From assembly GCA_965220775.1 (NCBI GenBank), contig OZ244845.1:2480001-2544000 (forward strand): a stretch of DNA of 64,000 bases. Direction: 5' to 3'. The translations under genes and the position numbers were made by a program. Numbering within the stretch: the first letter of the stretch is position 1; each line of letters starts with the position of its first letter. A model generated the notes under the pieces. The model was given only the letters and a program-made list of their open reading frames with translations, did not search any database and was not told the DNA's origin. The DNA comes from G963664835 sp965220775 (GTDB lineage: Bacteria > Chloroflexota > UBA6077 > FW602-bin22 > JBCLEL01). Of this stretch, positions 7,069 to 15,950 are shown in pieces.

Positions 7069-8910
7069 TTAGCTGTCGCCGGCGGCGCTATCGGTCCCCT
7101 GGTAGCGAAAGATCATGGTGTAGAGGTTGAAGTACTCGCCTCTCCTGGCCAATAGCTCGTCGTGGACGCCCATCTCAGCGATCCGGCCTTCCTTCATCAC
7201 CACCACAAGATCAGCCTCTTTGATCGTCGAAAGGCGATGGGCGATGACGAAGGCGGTCCTGTCCTTGAGCAAACTATTGATTGCCCTCTGAATGAGTTGC
7301 TCGGTCGCGGTGTCGATGTTCGAAGTTGCTTCGTCCAACACGATGATCCTCGGATCGGCGATCAGCGCTCGCGCGAAAGAGATGAGTTGGCGTTGACCCA
7401 TCGACACGCCTTGACCTCGTTCTCTAACATTGGTGAAGTATTTATGCTGGGACTTCATAATAAAGTCGTGGGCGCCAACCGCCTTGGCGACGGCAACGAT
7501 CTCTTCGTCCTTGGCGTCGAGCTTTCCGAAGCGAATGTTATCGCTGATACTGCCGGAGTACAGGAACGGTTCCTGCAGCACGATGGCGATCTGGCGCCGG
7601 AGCGACTCCATGGTTACGTCGCGAATGTCCGTGTCGTCGATCCTTATGCTGCCATCGGTCACATCGTAAAACCTAGTCAACAGGTTGATGATCGTACTCT
7701 TACCTGCGCCGGTGTGTCCCACCAGCGCCACCGTCATCCCCGGTTCGACCTGCAAAGACACGTCCTTCAGTACAGGCGTTTCGCCGTCGTAGCTGAAATG
7801 AACGCGATCGAGTGTCACTCCGCCTTCAATTGGCGGCATCGGAGTTGCGTCGGGCTTGTTTGCCACGTCAGGTTCGAGGTCGATCACCTCGAAGATGCGC
7901 TCGCCGGCTACCACCGCTGACTGGAAGACGGTGTATTGGAGGCTGATCTGGCGGATCGGTTCGAAGAACCTCGTGACGTAAAGAATGAAGGCGACCAGGA
8001 CGCCAGACGTCATTTCCAGCTCCAACACCTGGACGCCGCCAAACCACACGATCAACGCGAGCGCAGCGGCATTGAGCATCTCGACGGCCGGCATGAACAT
8101 CGCTGCCAACCGGGACGCTTGTTTATGCGATTCGCGATGCTCCTCGTTGATGGTCCGAAAGGCGCCGAAGCTATCGTCCTCGTGGGTGAAGGCCTGGACT
8201 ATCCGGACCCCGTTTACATTTTCCGCCAGGTTAGAGATGGCCAACGAAAGGATCCGGCGGGTCTCCTGAAAGACGAGCCGCGCCCTCACACGCCATAGAT
8301 AGCTGAATAGAAACAATAATGGAAGCACCGCGTAAGTCAGGAGCGACAGAGTAGGGTTCATCGTGAACATCACTACAACAATGCCGACAACCGTCAGCAG
8401 ATCGCCTATGGTATTGATGATCCCGTTAGTAATCAACTCCTGCATGGCGTTCACGTCACTCTGCAAACGCGCAACGACTCGGCCGGCTTGAGTCTTGTCA
8501 AAGAACCGCATGCTCAAGCTCTGGACGCGCCAGAACATATGCACTCTCAGATTGTGGAGAACCGTGAACCCGACGTCGGCCATCAGATAGGTCTGACCGT
8601 ACTGGGCTAGGAAAAATATGACGCCATTGGCCATGAAGATGGCGACGACCAAGCTGATACCGCTCAGATCGCCCTCGAGAATTGGTCCGTCAATTGCGCT
8701 CTTAATCAGGAAAGGGCCGGCCACTTGGGACGCGCTGCCAACTAGCATGAGCAAAGTCGCCAGCACTATCTTCCCCTTCATCGGAATCAGGTAGTCGAGC
8801 AACCGAGCCGCGACACGCCGGTCATACAACCTGGCGCCCGACTCGACATCCTGATCGCCGGCAGATTCAAAGAGGAAATGGCGACGATTGGCTGTCGGAG
8901 TAGCTGCCAT
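7069..8910 (-). CDS. ABC exporter half-transporter with consensus ATPase site (TM288-like)
   Basis: 613 residues: an N-terminal six-helix exporter domain (about 30-330) and a C-terminal ATPase. Walker A GHTGAGKST, Walker B IIVLDEATSNID with the catalytic Glu, H-loop IAHRLSTI. Its signature is degenerate (VSMGQRQ in place of LSGGQ). This complements its partner upstream, whose Walker B and H-loop are degenerate, exactly the division seen in heterodimeric exporters such as TM287/288. It starts 2 bases after the partner's stop, so they are translationally linked. Such pairs export lipids, drugs or peptides; the substrate here is unknown. Confidence 0.9.
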   Translation of the reverse strand: MAATPTANRRHFLFESAGDQDVESGARLYDRRVAARLLDYLIPMKGKIVLATLLMLVGSASQVAGPFLIKSAIDGPILEGDLSGISLVVAIFMANGVIFFLAQYGQTYLMADVGFTVLHNLRVHMFWRVQSLSMRFFDKTQAGRVVARLQSDVNAMQELITNGIINTIGDLLTVVGIVVVMFTMNPTLSLLTYAVLPLLFLFSYLWRVRARLVFQETRRILSLAISNLAENVNGVRIVQAFTHEDDSFGAFRTINEEHRESHKQASRLAAMFMPAVEMLNAAALALIVWFGGVQVLELEMTSGVLVAFILYVTRFFEPIRQISLQYTVFQSAVVAGERIFEVIDLEPDVANKPDATPMPPIEGGVTLDRVHFSYDGETPVLKDVSLQVEPGMTVALVGHTGAGKSTIINLLTRFYDVTDGSIRIDDTDIRDVTMESLRRQIAIVLQEPFLYSGSISDNIRFGKLDAKDEEIVAVAKAVGAHDFIMKSQHKYFTNVRERGQGVSMGQRQLISFARALIADPRIIVLDEATSNIDTATEQLIQRAINSLLKDRTAFVIAHRLSTIKEADLVVVMKEGRIAEMGVHDELLARRGEYFNLYTMIFRYQGTDSAAGDS

Positions 8911-8912
8911 TC

Positions 8913-10697
8913 CTACGTAACCGGATGAGCAGCCAGAGCTGCTTCTACGCGCTGGGACATCTCTTCCTGATCCTTCAACTGGGAGCGGTATATCGAAGCG
9001 TAATATCCATCCTCGACGAGTAGCTCTTGGTGAGTTCCGCGCTCAACGATGCGTCCGTTTTCTACTACAAGGATCTCATCGGCAGACTTCACCGTGAGCA
9101 ATCTTTGAGCTATCACAATCGTCGTGCGGCCCTTCATCAAGCGGACCAGCGCCTTCTGAATCAGATACTCGGTCTCCGTATCTACGCTGGAAGTCGCGTC
9201 GTCGAGAATCAGGATCTTGGGATCCTTGAGCAGCGCGCGAGCGATGGCGATACGCTGACGCTGTCCGCCGGAAACCGTGGTTCCCCTTTCACCGACCTTG
9301 GTCTGATAGCCGGCGGGAAATGAACCGATGAACTCGTCGGCCTGGGCTTCTCTCGCCACTTCGACGATCTGTTCCTCAGTGGCGCCGGGCCGGCCATACG
9401 CAATGTTTTCCGCTATCGTCGCCGAAAACAGAAACGATTCCTGCTGCACGATCCCTATATGGGACCGAAGTGATTTCAGATCAAGGTCGCGAACGTCGTG
9501 ACCATCGATAGTTACTCGACCGGACGTTACGTCGTAGAATCGAGGTATCAGGCCGGCAATCGTCGACTTTCCCCCGCCGGTGTGACCGATCAATGCAACT
9601 ACTTGCCCGGGCTTAGCGTCGATGCCGATATCTTGAAGCACGTGGTCGCGGATTTTCGGATCGTACCTGAAAGACACATTGTCAAACCTTACGTGTCCCC
9701 GGAAGTTCTCCGGCTTGATTGCTTCGGGCCGGCTCTCGATCACGTTCGGGGTGTCGAAGAATTCGAAGAGGCGCTGCCCCGACGTTAACGCGCCGACCAG
9801 TGCGTTGATGACCAGGCCGAGGCGCCGGAGCGCCGGTGTAATCAGGACAAGGTAGCTGGTAAACGCGACGAGGCTGCCGATGCTCAGATTGCCAGCGACA
9901 ACCTCCCGACCTCCGTACCAGAGGACAACCGCGGTGCCAGCTGTGCTGAGAAACAACAACAGGGGGAACGTATAAGCCCAGACATGTATCGCCCGCAGGT
10001 TTAGATCGACGTAGTGCCGGTCGGCGGCCCGCAGTTTTTCGATCTCGTGCGACTCGCGCGCAAAGGCCTTGACGACCTTGATGCCGGTCAAGTTCTCTAG
10101 GATGACTGTATTTACCCGGCTGAGTTGATCCCTGGCGCGCATAAACAGGGGACGTGCGACGACCTGGAACTGGTACGTGGTCAACGCAATGAGTGGAAAT
10201 ATGATCATCGAAAGCAAAGCGAGCTTCCAGTGAGAGAAAAGGAGAATGACCGAGGTCCCGACGAGCATCAATCCGGCGACTACAACATGCATCATGCCCT
10301 GGCCAAGGAATCTGCCGATCGCCTCAGTGTCAGAGATGAACTGATTGATCAGATGGCCGCTCGGCGTCGTGTCGTGGAAGGAGAAGCTTTGTCGTTGGAC
10401 CCTCTGGTAAAACTCGTTGCGGAGGTCAAATCGGACACCAACCGCGGTGTACTGGGCGAAATACTGCTGACAATAAAGGAACACGCTCCGGAACACGGCC
10501 AGCACAATCGCCAGAACCGCCGCCAGCGCCAGGTAGCCGCGGTCGGCGCCTATGAGACCCTCGTCGATGACTATTTTGATGAGGAGCGGGAACGCAAGAT
10601 TCAAGCCTGTAGCTAGAACCGCGCTCGCCAGTGAGATGGCCAAGAAAGGCCAGTAAGGCCAAGCTCTGCTAAGGAGCCTGGCGATTATTCTCCACAA
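8913..10697 (-). CDS. ABC exporter half-transporter with degenerate ATPase site (TM287-like)
   Basis: 594 residues: membrane domain (about 15-310) followed by an ATPase with Walker A GHTGGGKST and intact signature VSGGQRQRIAIARALL. Walker B reads ILILDDATSSVD, with Asp where the catalytic Glu should be, and the H-loop reads IAQRLLTV, with Gln in place of His. Both are the marks of the non-hydrolysing subunit of a heterodimeric type IV exporter. The functional site is therefore formed with the neighbour at 7069-8910. First gene of the two-gene operon. Confidence 0.9.
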   Translation of the reverse strand: MWRIIARLLSRAWPYWPFLAISLASAVLATGLNLAFPLLIKIVIDEGLIGADRGYLALAAVLAIVLAVFRSVFLYCQQYFAQYTAVGVRFDLRNEFYQRVQRQSFSFHDTTPSGHLINQFISDTEAIGRFLGQGMMHVVVAGLMLVGTSVILLFSHWKLALLSMIIFPLIALTTYQFQVVARPLFMRARDQLSRVNTVILENLTGIKVVKAFARESHEIEKLRAADRHYVDLNLRAIHVWAYTFPLLLFLSTAGTAVVLWYGGREVVAGNLSIGSLVAFTSYLVLITPALRRLGLVINALVGALTSGQRLFEFFDTPNVIESRPEAIKPENFRGHVRFDNVSFRYDPKIRDHVLQDIGIDAKPGQVVALIGHTGGGKSTIAGLIPRFYDVTSGRVTIDGHDVRDLDLKSLRSHIGIVQQESFLFSATIAENIAYGRPGATEEQIVEVAREAQADEFIGSFPAGYQTKVGERGTTVSGGQRQRIAIARALLKDPKILILDDATSSVDTETEYLIQKALVRLMKGRTTIVIAQRLLTVKSADEILVVENGRIVERGTHQELLVEDGYYASIYRSQLKDQEEMSQRVEAALAAHPVT

Positions 10698-10883
10698 AAC
10701 GTGGTGTAATACCCTCGAAGATCAGGTGAAATTGGAAACACAAGTCGTTGCCGCATCCTGCACCGAGGTCGTGATGCGGTGACCACTAAGTGACTGCTAG
10801 CATTGTCTCGCTATTAAGTTTACCTTATATGTCGAACGCAGTCCGGCGACCGAACGCCAACAAAGCATTTTGGAGGCCGTCTA

Positions 10884-11630
10884 ATGCAGAGGTTTAACGA
10901 CCGTGTAGTCTTGATCACTGGGGCCGGCAGCGGGCTCGGCCGGGAAACCGCGCTACTATTTGCCGGCGAGGGCGCCAAGATAATCGTAGCCGAGATTCGT
11001 CTCCAAGCCGGTCAGGATACGGTCGATATGATCCGCTCCCTAGGCGGAGATGCGACTGTGGTAGTTGGCGACGTGTCGAAGTCGGTGGACTCGGAGCGAA
11101 TTGTCCAGAGCGCAGTCGAAAGCTACGGCCGGCTCGACGTCCTGGTTAACAACGTCGGCGTACAGGTATCCAAGCCCGTGCCGGACACCTCGGAGGAGGA
11201 ATGGGACTTCGTGATCGATACCACCCTAAAATCGGCGTTCCTTTGCTCGAAATATGCCATTATCCAAATGCGGAAACAGGGCGGCGGCAACATTATATGC
11301 ATCTCCTCACTATCCGGCCTTGTGTCGAACCCGAATCAGGCCTCTTACAACGCGGCAAAGCACGGCATCATTGGATTGACCCGTTGTATGGCGCAGGACC
11401 ACGCCGGCGACAACATCCGGGTGAACGTAGTGTGTCCAGGTTCGATGGATACTCCGATGGTCGCGGACATCGCGCCGGAGATACTCGAGCCGTACAAGCA
11501 GCTTAACTTTCAGAAGCGATTCGCCCATCCGAGAGAGGTAGCCCACGCGGTGCTGTTCCTGGCCAGCGACGAGGCATCGTTCATGACCGGCTCGGTGATG
11601 GCCGTAGACGCCGGCTACACGGCGCGATAG
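10884..11630 (+). CDS. short-chain dehydrogenase/reductase (classical SDR)
   Basis: 248 residues. Cofactor motif TGAGSGLGRE near residue 11, NNVG near 87, catalytic Ser in ISSLSG (about 138) and YNAAKHG (Tyr and Lys about 152/156). Acidic AEIR after beta-2 suggests NAD rather than NADP. GGAGG lies seven bases upstream of the ATG. A typical FabG-like oxidoreductase of unknown substrate, transcribed alone and divergent from the ABC exporter pair at 7.1-10.7 kb. Confidence 0.9.
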   Translation: MQRFNDRVVLITGAGSGLGRETALLFAGEGAKIIVAEIRLQAGQDTVDMIRSLGGDATVVVGDVSKSVDSERIVQSAVESYGRLDVLVNNVGVQVSKPVPDTSEEEWDFVIDTTLKSAFLCSKYAIIQMRKQGGGNIICISSLSGLVSNPNQASYNAAKHGIIGLTRCMAQDHAGDNIRVNVVCPGSMDTPMVADIAPEILEPYKQLNFQKRFAHPREVAHAVLFLASDEASFMTGSVMAVDAGYTAR

Positions 11631-11831
11631 CCGGGCGCGCGCGCGTTTCCGAACGCCGTGACTGGGTAGCTGCGAACGGAAACTATGCGAATGATTCCAT
11701 CCTCGGCTAAAAAGAGCGGTACGTGGGCTAAGGAAAGAAATCGAGCGGCCGAATAATCGGATTCGGGCGTCACGCTAGAGTAGGGTAGGCCGTCGGCTGG
11801 TTGCGACGGCTACGACCACCATTCCGTCGGT

Positions 11832-12122
11832 TCATGTCAGACCCGGCGCTCCAGCGGGTTTGGTTCGGAGGTTTGATTTGTGGCGGCTCCACCAGGTGTA
11901 GGTAAATAACCCGCGGGCGTTGACGCCACCAATGGCGACGAGACCTGTTGCCATAACGCCGCCAACTGCGACGAAACCCACAGCGTTGACGCCGCCGATG
12001 GCGACGATGCCTGACGCATTGACGCCGCCTATAGCGGCGCGGCCCATGGCATTGACGCGGCGGATCAATAGCCGGCTCGCAAGATTCACGCGGGTTGTAC
12101 TCCAATAGTTCGTCGGTGACAC
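11832..12122 (-). CDS. small protein of 11-residue Gly-Gly-Val-Asn-Ala repeats
   Basis: Up to 96 residues (GTG at 12122; a second GTG at 12089 with GGAG upstream is equally likely and would start NLASRLLIRRVNAMG). Its core is four tandem 11-residue units of the type AxGxVAIGGVN, encoded by a 33-bp tandem repeat. The periodicity suggests a small beta-solenoid or a Gly-rich membrane-associated fold. Similar AIGGVNA repeats occur in unnamed bacterial proteins, but no function is known. The tail (TYTWWSRHKSNLRTK) is basic. The repeat pattern with hydrophobic and Gly positions preserved argues for a real protein. Confidence 0.5.
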   Translation of the reverse strand: MSPTNYWSTTRVNLASRLLIRRVNAMGRAAIGGVNASGIVAIGGVNAVGFVAVGGVMATGLVAIGGVNARGLFTYTWWSRHKSNLRTKPAGAPGLT

Positions 12123-12222
12123 GCTCCGACCGGTGTTGATTTACTGAGATTGAGACGCCACTTGATGCTTCGCAGTAGTGGCACTTGGTCTGCCGGGTCG
12201 CTGCGCTTCAGTGGGCGACGGA

Positions 12223-12999
12223 CTAGCCGGCCGACTCGCGCGAATCCATAACCCTACCCGGCCAGTTTGAGACTATGCCGTCGACCTCGGCTTGCGCAAG
12301 ATTGCGGATCAACTCCGGTTCATCCACGGTCCAAGGGAAGACCGAAAGGCCGGCCTCGTGGCACAGCCCAACGTCTTCACCGGTGACGAAAGACCAATGG
12401 GGCATCAGCAGGTCGGCGCCGGCTGCTCGGGCCAAGCCGACCGGATCGACCGGCCGGCAGCCGTACACCGCGCCGGTAGCCAGCGACGGGTTGGTGCGAC
12501 GGAGCCGACGGAGCACCCAGTGATCAAATGATATGACGACGACGCTATCTATGAGACCCGCCTGGCGAATCTCTTCGGCAACCTTGTCCTCGATCCCCGC
12601 GTAGTCAAACGGACCGGTTTTGATCTCGATCAGAAAGCGCGCTTTGTCGCCGAACGACTCGAACACCTGGTTCAGGGTCGGGACGCGTTGATCCGGCCAA
12701 GGCGGGCTCGCCCAAGAGCCGGCGTCCAACTTCTTCAGATCCGCCAGCGTCGCGGCCCGAACAGGCCCAATGCCGTTTGTAGTCCTGTCCAAGTCATGAT
12801 CGTGGATCACGACCGGAACACCTTCACCGCTGAGATGCACGTCGAGCTCGATGAAATCGGCTTTCAACTCGACGGCGCGTTCGAACGCGGCAAGAGTGTT
12901 CTCCGGCCGCTCGCCGGACGCTCCTTTATGGGCAACGGCAAGAGGGGCATGTCCAAGCGGAACTCTCAGGGCCGGCTTTGACCGGATTGACTGGTTCAT
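12223..12999 (-). CDS. glycerophosphodiester phosphodiesterase family protein
   Basis: 258 residues from the ATG at 12999 (GGAG just upstream; the frame stays open to 13059). TIM-barrel GDPD with VAHKGASGERPENTLAAFERAVELKADFIELDVHLSGEGVPVVIHDHDLDRTTNG: the usual HRG is HKG here, with the ENT, ELDV and HD metal and catalytic motifs intact; a later LIEIK and the C-terminal VFPWTVDEP and VDGIVSNWPG motifs are also present. It would hydrolyse glycerophosphodiesters to glycerol-3-phosphate and an alcohol. No signal peptide, so probably cytoplasmic. The rhodanese gene lies just upstream on the same strand. Confidence 0.88.
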   Translation of the reverse strand: MNQSIRSKPALRVPLGHAPLAVAHKGASGERPENTLAAFERAVELKADFIELDVHLSGEGVPVVIHDHDLDRTTNGIGPVRAATLADLKKLDAGSWASPPWPDQRVPTLNQVFESFGDKARFLIEIKTGPFDYAGIEDKVAEEIRQAGLIDSVVVISFDHWVLRRLRRTNPSLATGAVYGCRPVDPVGLARAAGADLLMPHWSFVTGEDVGLCHEAGLSVFPWTVDEPELIRNLAQAEVDGIVSNWPGRVMDSRESAG

Positions 13000-13078
13000 C
13001 GGACTCCACTCGCCGGACGGTTGATAGTACGGCTCATGCTTGGTCGGTGGCGCGTCCAATGGGCCGGTTTTTCGCCGG

Positions 13079-13423
13079 CTACTTGTCTATCGGAAGTCCC
13101 GCTTCGCCCCAAGCGATGGTGCCGCCTTCGAGATTGTATAATTCGGTCCGTCCAAGTGCGGCGGCCATCTCGGCCGCAACTGCGCTGCGCTGGCCCATGG
13201 CACAGACGAATATCAGACCATCCCGGTCAGCATATTTCTCTGGATCAGCCAGAAACTCCGCCAGCGGCGCCAACTCGACGCCAGGAATATGACCTTCGAC
13301 GTACTCGCTGTGCTCACGAACATCGATCACCTTCAGGCCCTTAGAATCTATCAACTCTTTCGCCTGACTGACATCGATGCGGTCAAAGGGCTCATTCAGA
13401 TCAATGTTTGGTCCCGAGGTCAA
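13079..13423 (-). CDS. rhodanese-like domain protein
   Basis: 114 residues from a TTG start with GGAGG upstream. Single rhodanese domain: IDVSQAKELIDSKGLKVIDVREHSEYVEGHIPGVELAPLAEF and active-site loop FVCAMGQRS, with the persulfide-forming Cys present. Such single-domain proteins carry sulfur as a persulfide for cofactor or thiol chemistry. It shares strand with the GDPD gene 80 bases downstream. Although selD is in this window, nothing shows a selenium role here. Confidence 0.88.
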   Translation of the reverse strand: MTSGPNIDLNEPFDRIDVSQAKELIDSKGLKVIDVREHSEYVEGHIPGVELAPLAEFLADPEKYADRDGLIFVCAMGQRSAVAAEMAAALGRTELYNLEGGTIAWGEAGLPIDK

Positions 13424-13464
13424 TTTTCAGCCTCCCGTTTTAGATAGCTTAGTCACTGGTGCGT

Positions 13465-13821
13465 GCAACAGTTCAGATTTGGGGCTCTTGTCTCCTGCGT
13501 GCCCGTGAACCGGATACTGCGAGCCGGCATTCAGCAGGTCAATCGGCGGTCAAGGAGTGATTTCCAACCTAACGATGTCAGATCCGCGCGCTGGTCGACC
13601 TCATCCCCTCGCCTTGCGTAGTCTTCGACCTGGCCCCCTTCTCCTGGCCAGGAGAAGGGGGAACTTGATTGTGGGGGACACCCCCACATCGCCCGCCAAG
13701 GGCTTCGCCCTTGCAACCCTTTCATGGCATTCGCCGAACAGAAGTCCTCGCCGGTGGTACACCCTCATTGGCGCGATATTAAGCCCATACAGAGCAGGTA
13801 CCCCTGAGTCTGAACACTTAC
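13465..13821. repeat. possible MITE with degenerate terminal inverted repeats
   Basis: The left end GCAACAGTTCAGA (13465-13477, followed by TTTG) and the right end TCTGAACACTTAC (13809-13821) are inverted repeats of each other and match the ends of the 244-bp MITE at 35863-36106 with one or two changes each. No clean target duplication is seen. The interior is different and contains three consecutive hairpins. No gene is credible between 13424 and 14120. Confidence 0.45.
13634..13712. repeat. three consecutive hairpins
   Basis: 13634-13661 is a perfect 28-bp palindrome (CCCCCTTCTCC, centre TGGCCA, GGAGAAGGGGG). 13671-13687 is GTGGGGG-ACA-CCCCCAC. 13694-13712 is CAAGGGC-TTC-GCCCTTG around the centre. 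Such runs are typical of REP-like dispersed elements; they do not look like a terminator, because no T-run follows. Confidence 0.7.
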
Positions 13822-14120
13822 TAGCGTATCAGTTGATATGACCCAATTGCGAGGGTTGTGCGATTGCAAACGAGATCGAGTCACACCACCATAGGTGTCG
13901 GCATCGGCCTGCGAAGTGGTGGAGGGGCCGCCCTGCACGTCGGTCTCTCCGACTCGCAATTCTCGAAATAAACGGCGTTTCCAATTTAGCGGCAGAAGTA
14001 AAAGGACCACTATCCTCCGACCAAGTACAAATCCCAACAAGTGTTCACCGTCTAACTACTTTTTGACGCCTACCGGTTCTAGAATAAGGATATTCTAGAG
14101 AGGTAACGGAGCGTCTTCAG

Positions 14121-14780
14121 GTGGCTGACATGTTCCCGGACTGGGCTTTTCGAAGGGTCGATGAGAGCCCTGACAGCATCTTCTACGCGGAGCCGCGGAT
14201 GGTAGTGCACCTGGACGAACCTTCCCTGATGGCGATCACGCAGCTCTATCGGCAACTATTGCCGGCCGGCGGTACCATATTAGACATTATGAGCAGTTGG
14301 AAATCCCACCTACCCGATGAAATCGAGTACGCTAAAGTCTGTGGATTGGGGCTCAACGCCGAAGAGATGAGATGCAACGACCGTCTGGACGACTTCGTCG
14401 TCCACGACGTCAACAAACTGCCTCATTTGCCCTTTGCCGACGAGAGCTACGATGCGGCGGTGATGGCCGTCTCTGTTCAATACCTGACCAATCCAGGCGA
14501 ACTGTTTGCCGAAGTGGGTCGTACACTCAAGTCCCAAGGAGCATTCATAGTCACCTATTCTCATCGGCTCTTCCCCACCAAAGCGGTCTACATCTGGCAG
14601 TCGCTGGACATGGGCAGCCGGCGTAGATTGATCGAGACCTACTTTCGGGATGCCGGCTGCTTCGATGAAACGACTTTTGTCGATCGCAGTCCCGACGAGC
14701 CGTACGATCCCATACACGCAATTTGGGCTCCACGCTCGGTCAGAGCAGCAGGAACGGATAGTAGCGTAGGGGAGCTGTAG
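14121..14780 (+). CDS. class I SAM-dependent methyltransferase
   Basis: 219 residues from GTG. Rossmann methyltransferase with ILDIMSSWKSHLP in the SAM-binding position (this subfamily lacks the usual GxGxG), VCGLGLNAEEM, VVHDVNKLPHLPFADESYDAAVMAVSVQYLTNP and the post-motif YSHRLFPTKAVYIWQ. It belongs to the type-11 group found widely in cyanobacteria and other bacteria; the substrate is not known. The TPR gene starts 7 bases after its stop, so the two probably share a transcript. Confidence 0.8.
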   Translation: MADMFPDWAFRRVDESPDSIFYAEPRMVVHLDEPSLMAITQLYRQLLPAGGTILDIMSSWKSHLPDEIEYAKVCGLGLNAEEMRCNDRLDDFVVHDVNKLPHLPFADESYDAAVMAVSVQYLTNPGELFAEVGRTLKSQGAFIVTYSHRLFPTKAVYIWQSLDMGSRRRLIETYFRDAGCFDETTFVDRSPDEPYDPIHAIWAPRSVRAAGTDSSVGEL

Positions 14781-14787
14781 CCAGACA

Positions 14788-15918
14788 ATGTCGTGGCGTC
14801 TACTACTTTGGTTAATACCGCTTGGGCTGGCTGTCTGGATCATTGTTACAGTATTCGATTGGCAGGCGCAGCTCAGATCCGATATCGCTCAGAGGCAAGC
14901 GGTCGCAGTTACAGCCATTGCGCTCGCATCCGCACCAACAGCTACGATGGCGCCACCCACCGCCGATTATGACCTCGAACAGGTGGACGCCATGATCCAA
15001 GCCGGCGACGTACGCGGCGCGCTATTCAGGCTGGAGCGAGTCAGCGAGCTCCATCCGAACGATGAACGGATATATCTCACTTGGACCAAGGCCCTGATAA
15101 TCTGGGGTAATGCGCCGATGGCTCTGAAAATGGCGCAGCGCGCAGCCGAGATAGCGCCCAACAGCGCCGACGCACTTGCGCTAGTCTGTCTGGCCCACGA
15201 CTGGAACAACCGATACCAAGAGGCTCTCACCTTCTGCGAGCGCGCCCTGAAGATCGATCCCAGCAACGCACTTGCCCACGCGTACTTGGCGGAAACGCTA
15301 GCTGATTTGGGCCGGGCCGGGGAGGCATTGGCCGCCGGCAAGAAGGCGACTGAGCTCGCGCCGGAAGGCGCCGACTCCCACCGAGCCTACGGCTATGCCC
15401 TGGAGGCGTTGGCACGTTTCGGAGAGGCAGAGAAGGCCTATCAACGTGCGATCGAACTGCAGCCCGGCTCCCTCCACTACCGCATTACGCTGGCCCGATT
15501 GCACCGCAGAATGGGAAGCGAAGACAAGGCGCTGCAAGAGTTGGAGCAGCTTGGCGATCAGTTCCCGGCCAACCCACAGCCGTTCTACGAAATTGGACTC
15601 GTCCACTATCACGCCAAGAGGTACGATCAAGCGATAGCCTACTTTGAAGAGGCTGCCAGGTTAGATCCGGACCGGGCCGCCTCCTACGTCCGGCTCGGTT
15701 GGAGCCACTATCTGAAAGCTAGCTACCAGCCGGCGGCCGAGGCGTTCGAGCGCGCCACCGACCTCGATCCGGAACGAGCCGACGCATGGTCCGGCCTCGG
15801 ATGGACGTACCTAGAGCTAAGGAGGGACGCGGAAGCCCGCGTAGCCTTCGAGCGAGCGCTGGAGATACAGCCGGAGAATGGCGAGGCCCTTCGCGGCATG
15901 GCCGCCCTACGTGGTTGA
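14788..15918 (+). CDS. membrane-anchored TPR-repeat protein
   Basis: 376 residues. One N-terminal hydrophobic segment (about 4-22, WRLLLWLIPLGLAVWIIVTVF) acts as signal anchor. A linker rich in Ala and Thr follows, then about eight tetratricopeptide repeats (from about 65 to the end) with the usual ALxxxxxAxxLxP pattern. TPR arrays are protein-binding scaffolds, here probably on the outer face of the membrane. It lies between the methyltransferase and the VanW lipoprotein on the same strand, all within a few dozen bases. Confidence 0.85.
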   Translation: MSWRLLLWLIPLGLAVWIIVTVFDWQAQLRSDIAQRQAVAVTAIALASAPTATMAPPTADYDLEQVDAMIQAGDVRGALFRLERVSELHPNDERIYLTWTKALIIWGNAPMALKMAQRAAEIAPNSADALALVCLAHDWNNRYQEALTFCERALKIDPSNALAHAYLAETLADLGRAGEALAAGKKATELAPEGADSHRAYGYALEALARFGEAEKAYQRAIELQPGSLHYRITLARLHRRMGSEDKALQELEQLGDQFPANPQPFYEIGLVHYHAKRYDQAIAYFEEAARLDPDRAASYVRLGWSHYLKASYQPAAEAFERATDLDPERADAWSGLGWTYLELRRDAEARVAFERALEIQPENGEALRGMAALRG

Positions 15919-15950
15919 AGGCTCAGTACCGCAAGCCTATTTGGTGAGCG

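Noticed and set aside
13600..13720. Run of hairpins as a CRISPR-like array
   Set aside because: The hairpins differ from each other and there are no regularly spaced identical repeats.
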